Shown here: positions 60,401-64,000 of the stretch, piece after piece | How positions within the stretch are numbered: position 1 is the first letter of the stretch | Layout of the letters: the number at the start of each line of letters is the position of its first letter | DNA from: Prorocentrum cordatum | Taxonomy: Eukaryota > Sar > Dinophyceae > Prorocentrales > Prorocentraceae | Length of the DNA stretch: 64,000 nucleotides | NCBI GenBank assembly: GCA_963575745.1 | Contig: CAUYUJ010021051.1 | Coordinates: forward strand, 79,501-143,500 | Direction of reading: 5' to 3' | Translations under genes and position numbers: made by a program | The notes under the pieces: generated by a model | What the model saw: the letters and a program-made list of their open reading frames with translations, nothing else | Databases searched by the model: none | Told to the model about the DNA's origin: nothing

Positions 60401-60599
60401 TCCACCCAAAAGGACGCGCGACTGGACACAGAAACGGTACCTGCTATGGGCCGTCTAGGAGGGGGAAACCACTTCGACTGTCTTGAAGCTGTCCTCTCCA
60501 CTGCTCGTGCAAACATCCCACCCTCCCACCCGCAACTTGGTCGCACGACATCTTCAGACAAGACCGTGACGGTAGGTACTGCGTGGCACTTGGCCACGA

Positions 60600-60815
60600 C
60601 ACCGATGCCGACGACGACAGCGACATCGACGACGACGGCGCCGCCGACAGCGACTGCAACGACACCGACGACGTCTCCAATGTTTTCGACGACGACAACG
60701 ACGACGACGACACCGACGACGACGACAACGACGCCGACGACGACGACGACGAAGACGACGACGAAGACGACGACGACGTCGCCAACGGAGACGACGACGA
60801 GGGAGGAGAATTATA
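60600..60815. repeat. (GAC)n/(CGA)n microsatellite
   Basis: About 210 bases of GACGACGACGACAACGAC-like triplets. Confidence 0.95.
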
Positions 60816-60917
60816 GCCAGAGTGTAGTATCCCCAAACAGGGTTCTTACACCCACTGCGGTTTCCAAGGTCGATTGCGTGCCCGTCCAGTGCGGGCTGGC
60901 ATGGCATGTTAGAACAT

Positions 60918-60990
60918 GCCTCCTCCTTCTCCGCCTCCTCCTCCTCCTCCTCCTCCTCCTCCTCCTCCTCCTCCTCCTCCTCCTCTTCAT
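60918..60990. repeat. (CTC)n microsatellite
   Basis: About 70 bases of nearly pure CTC, between a unique spacer (60820-60915) and the first 64-bp monomers. Confidence 0.95.
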
Positions 60991-60999
60991 CCCGAACGG

Positions 61000-61180
61000 C
61001 ATCTCGGAGCCCAGAGTTGCGAGGATGTCTCCAGCGTAACAGGCTGGACCACCTCGCGAGCGGCATCTAGAACCCCAGAGTTGCGGCGATGTCTCGGGCG
61101 AAACGTGCTGCGAGGAAGTCTCAGGCGAAACAGGCCGGACCACCTCGAGCGCGGCGTCTCAGAGCTCCGAGTTGCAGGGG
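61000..61180 (+). repeat. Outlying copies of the 64-bp repeat
   Basis: Monomers with GAGTTGCGAGGATGTCTC, CAGGCTGGACCACCTCGC and GGCGAAACGTGCTGCGAGGA, including truncated units. Confidence 0.85.
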
Positions 61181-61189
61181 CCTCCTGGG

Positions 61190-61885
61190 GCCTCTTGGGG
61201 ACAGCACGGGCGCCAGCACGGAGGCTGGAAGAAGAAGTGAGCTGCTTCTTTTCGCGATGTAAGCCCGTCCAGCTCGGCCTCAGACTCTGCCCATTTTGAT
61301 GGCGGGTCTGGCGCATTTGAAGAATGCGCCCAGGGCAACCGCAATTTGATCGGTCAAACTGGCGCGCGCGAGTTTCTCTGCGAATAACCCGCGAATCCAG
61401 GCGTAGCTGGAGTGAGGGATTGTGTGCATAGTTTTCTGCAGAGTTCTGTGCTCTGCGGCTTGGGTCCGCTTGATCATTTCGAGTGGGCTCTGGGGTTGCC
61501 GTCGTGTGAAGGCCCCCTGGCAGTTCCTGACTCGGTGTCCTCTCATCCTGTGGCCTCCTGGACCCTACCTGGGGCTTCCTGAAGCCTCTTGGGGTTCCCA
61601 GGGTGGGATATCTAACATGTGGCCGTCGGGGCCCCCCAAAATGGGGGGGCCACAAGAGCAGGAAAAATCAACGAATCGGCACCGGATGTGTATTAACTTG
61701 ACACGTTCTGATAAGGGGCCTCCTGGGGCCTCCTGGGAGCCTCCTGGGAATCTCCTGGGGACCCCTGAGGCCTGTCCTGGGCGTCCTGCGGCCTCCTGAA
61801 GCTTTCTGGGGTCTCCTGGTGCTCCCAGGGTCCCAGGGGGAATATGTAACATGTAACATGTGGTCTTCTGGGCCCCCAGGCTGGA
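61190..61885. other. Spacer with two related GGCCTCCTGGGG-rich segments, no gene
   Basis: 61555-61640 and 61715-61880 share GGCCTCCTG, CCCAGGGTGGGATAT/CCCAGGGGGAATATG and TAACATGTGG, so one derives from the other. The remaining part has no protein-like frame. Confidence 0.6.
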
Positions 61886-62715
61886 CCACCTCTTGGGCGG
61901 CATCTGGGAGCTCAGAGTTGCGAGAATGTCTTGTACGAAACGGGCCAGACCACCTCGCGCACGGCATCTCGGAGCCCAGAGTTGCGAGGAAGTCTCTGGC
62001 GAAATGGGCTGGACCACCTCTTGCGCGGCATCTCAGAACTCAGAGTTGCGAGGATGTCTCAGGCGAAACGGGCTGGACCACCTCTTGCGCGGCATCTCAG
62101 AGCTCAGAGTTTCGAGGATGTCTCAGGCGAAATGGGCTGGACCACCTCTTGCGCGGCATCTCAGAGCTCAGAGTTTCGAGGATGTCTCAAGCGAAACGGG
62201 CCGGACCACCTCGCGCACGGCATCGGGGAGATCAGAGTTTCGAGGATGTCTCAGGCGAAACGGGCCGGACCACCTCTCGCGCGGCATCTTGGAGCTCAGA
62301 GTTTCGAGGATGTCTCAGGCGAAATGGGCTGGACCACCTCTCGCGCGGCATCTCAGAGCTCAGAGTTTCGAGGATGTCTCAAGCGAAACGGGCCGGACCA
62401 CCTCGCGCACGGCATCGGGGAGATCAGAGTTTCGAGGATGTCTCAGGCGAAACGGGCCGGAGCACCTCGCGCGCGGCATCTTGGAGCTCAGAGTTGCGAG
62501 GATGTCTCAGGCGAAATGGCCCGGACCACCTCTCGCGCGGCATCTGGGAGCTCAGAGTTTGGAGGATGTTTCAAGCGAAACGGGCCGGACCACCTCTCGC
62601 GCGGCCTCTCAGAGCTCAGATTTAGGAGGATGTCTCAGGCGAAACGCTCAATCCCGGACAACTCAGAAACGAGAGTTTCGAGGATGTCTCAGGCGAAACG
62701 GGCCGGACCACCACA
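61886..62715 (+). repeat. 64-bp tandem array with 192-bp higher-order units
   Basis: GTTGCGAGG/GTTTCGAGG anchors at 61981, 62045, 62109, 62173 and 62237 give a period of 64. A variant monomer with CGGCATCGGGGAGATCAGAG recurs 192 bases apart (about 62217 and 62409), so three monomers were copied together. 64 is not a multiple of three, and the open frames are artefacts. Confidence 0.95.
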
Positions 62716-62804
62716 TTTGTTTGAGGATGTCTCTGCTTAGCTTTCCCTCGGCCGGAGTTAGCTTCTATCACAACAGCACCCCGTTCAGCAAGCTGTTTGG
62801 GGAA

Positions 62805-63200
62805 AAAACGACGACGGCGACAACGACGACAACGACGATGGAGGAGGGAAGACGGCGACGACGCCAACGACGAAGAAGGAGGAAGGACGGCGACGCCGAC
62901 GACGACAACGACGAGGGAGGAGGGAAGACGACGACGATGACAACGACGACGAAGACGACGACGACGGCGACGAAATAGGAGGGACGACGACGAGACGCCG
63001 ACGACGGACGACGACGACGAGGGAGGAGGATAACGACGAGGGAGGAGTGAAGACCACGACGACGACGACGACGACGACGGCGACGAAATAGGAGTGACAA
63101 CGACGAGACGCCGACGAAGACAACGAGGGAGGAAGGACGACCACGGCGACAACGACGACGGAAACGACGACGACGCCAAAGACGACGAGGAAAGACAGAA

Positions 63201-63232
<32 letters not shown>

Positions 63233-63275
63233 GGGAGGAGGGAGGACGACGACGACGACGACGACGCAAGAGCGC
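62805..63275. repeat. (GAC)n/GAGGGAGGA microsatellite
   Basis: About 470 bases of ACGACGACG with GGGAGGAGGGAAGAC interspersions. A unique spacer at 62735-62804 contains TGTTTGGGGAAAAAACG. Confidence 0.95.
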
Positions 63276-63279
63276 GCGC

Positions 63280-63745
63280 GCGCACAATTTTGTTGAAAAC
63301 CCGTGTTGCGAAACCTTGTGTTTTTGTAGGTTTTTTGGACGCACGATTTCGAAATTCTTCCGAAACCGAAGGTTTTTGAAGGATTTCGGCATACGCCCGC
63401 GACGACGCGCGCGTCTGCACTTCGTCCCATTTTTTGCAGAGGATTCTCGCGACGGCACACGCGCAAGAGCGTTCGACAGATTTCGACATGCGCGCGCGCG
63501 AAGCCCGTTTGGTAGCATGTTGTGAAAATCTTGGAAAACCTATGGTTTTCTTAAGATTTCGCAAGAGCTCGCGCGTAAGTTTTTTTGAATCAGTGTTGCG
63601 AAGCCATGAGTTTTTATATGTTTTTTGGGAGATTCAATTTTGAAATCTCTCCGGAACCGAAGGTTTTTTTAAGATTTCGGCATGCGCGCGCCACGACGCG
63701 CGCGTGTGCACTTCGTCAATTTTTTTGCAAGGGATTCGTGAAAAA
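63280..63745. repeat. Diverged tandem duplication, 291-bp offset
   Basis: GTGTTGCGAA, AACCGAAGGTTTTT, GATTTCGGCAT and CACTTCGTC occur in the same order in 63303-63440 and 63592-63730. AT-richer than the rest of the window. Confidence 0.75.
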
Positions 63746-64000
63746 GTGATATGTTAGAACGAAACATGTCACCGCATAGTGTTTTTTACAAGGGAACCGC
63801 AGGGGGGGGGGGAACCCGGCTTGGCTGGGATGGTATGAATTCATATTTAGGATGGACATGTGGTCAGAATCATATGTAATTTGCAGCACGCGCGGGGGAC
63901 CCGATAAGTCCGGGGGGGGGGGGTAGAATCTATTAGTCTTTTAGAAAGGAGAATCTATGGCTGTTTTTTCTCATTTTTCGGGTTCCGATTTTTTTTTTGT
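63746..64000. other. No gene seen
   Basis: Mixed DNA with G runs (63806-63815 and 63913-63923) and a terminal T run; nothing recognisable. Confidence 0.4.

Noticed and set aside
62622-63564. Minus-strand Ser/Val/Arg-rich frames
   Set aside because: Direct translations of the (GAC)n microsatellite.
1-64000. tRNA, rRNA or snRNA genes
   Set aside because: No cloverleaf-like box A/box B pairs or recognisable rRNA segments were seen by eye; a covariance-model scan would be decisive.

Overview
The window reads as nuclear DNA of a dinoflagellate, probably a large, GC-rich, repeat-laden genome (a Prorocentrum-like species would fit; this is inference). The supporting signs are: introns with GT, GC and apparently GA donors; a relic of the dinoflagellate spliced leader; PPR fragments of the 'SYNAGISACEKG' type; dinoflagellate-style Ty1/copia, Ty3 and LINE elements; secreted proteins with a Trp/Cys-rich 'KKEWCC' segment; and very large amounts of tandem repeat. 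No rRNA, tRNA, operon or bacterial gene was seen.

Layout. 1-3019 (+): a cytosine-C5 DNA methyltransferase-like gene after a Pro/Ala-rich N-terminus; its coding is interrupted by two abutting near-perfect palindromes. 5670-10593 (+): a multi-exon gene of unknown function, with introns at 8776-9365 and 9979-10266 whose ends sit in short direct repeats, and two frame breaks. 12195-18680 (-): a decayed Ty3-type retroelement (gag, protease-like region, RT thumb). 19-26 kb: minisatellites, a broken PPR fragment, and two long arrays (89-bp and 77-bp monomers), each preceded by a shared core and a microsatellite. 26-30 kb: very GC-rich low-complexity coding-like DNA, then a third, inverted copy of the core-microsatellite-monomer unit. 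30060-32395: about 89 copies of a 26-bp unit made of two palindromes. 33.9-36.4 kb: hypothetical coding DNA including a broken macro-domain-like stretch.

36568-37272 and 40801-48571 (+): two secreted-protein genes with unrelated exons but homologous first introns (201 and 194 nt) that carry terminal inverted repeats; these look like introner elements. The second gene is a histidine-phosphatase-like protein whose last exon is about 6.5 kb away, across an intron filled with a minus-strand LINE and repeats. A tandem 1.07-kb duplication lies between the two genes. 50187-55930 (-): a Ty1/copia polyprotein with a methyltransferase-like N-terminal domain, broken by stops and frameshifts. 56340-57075 (+): a Cys-rich zinc-finger-like gene with one frame break. 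57.1-63.7 kb: back-to-back satellites (90, 29, about 10 and 64 bp) and GAC/CTC microsatellites.

The genes do not form a pathway. The main story is repeat and transposon biology shaping dinoflagellate genes: introns that look transposon-born, retroelements inside introns, and composite satellite units that recur in a fixed order.
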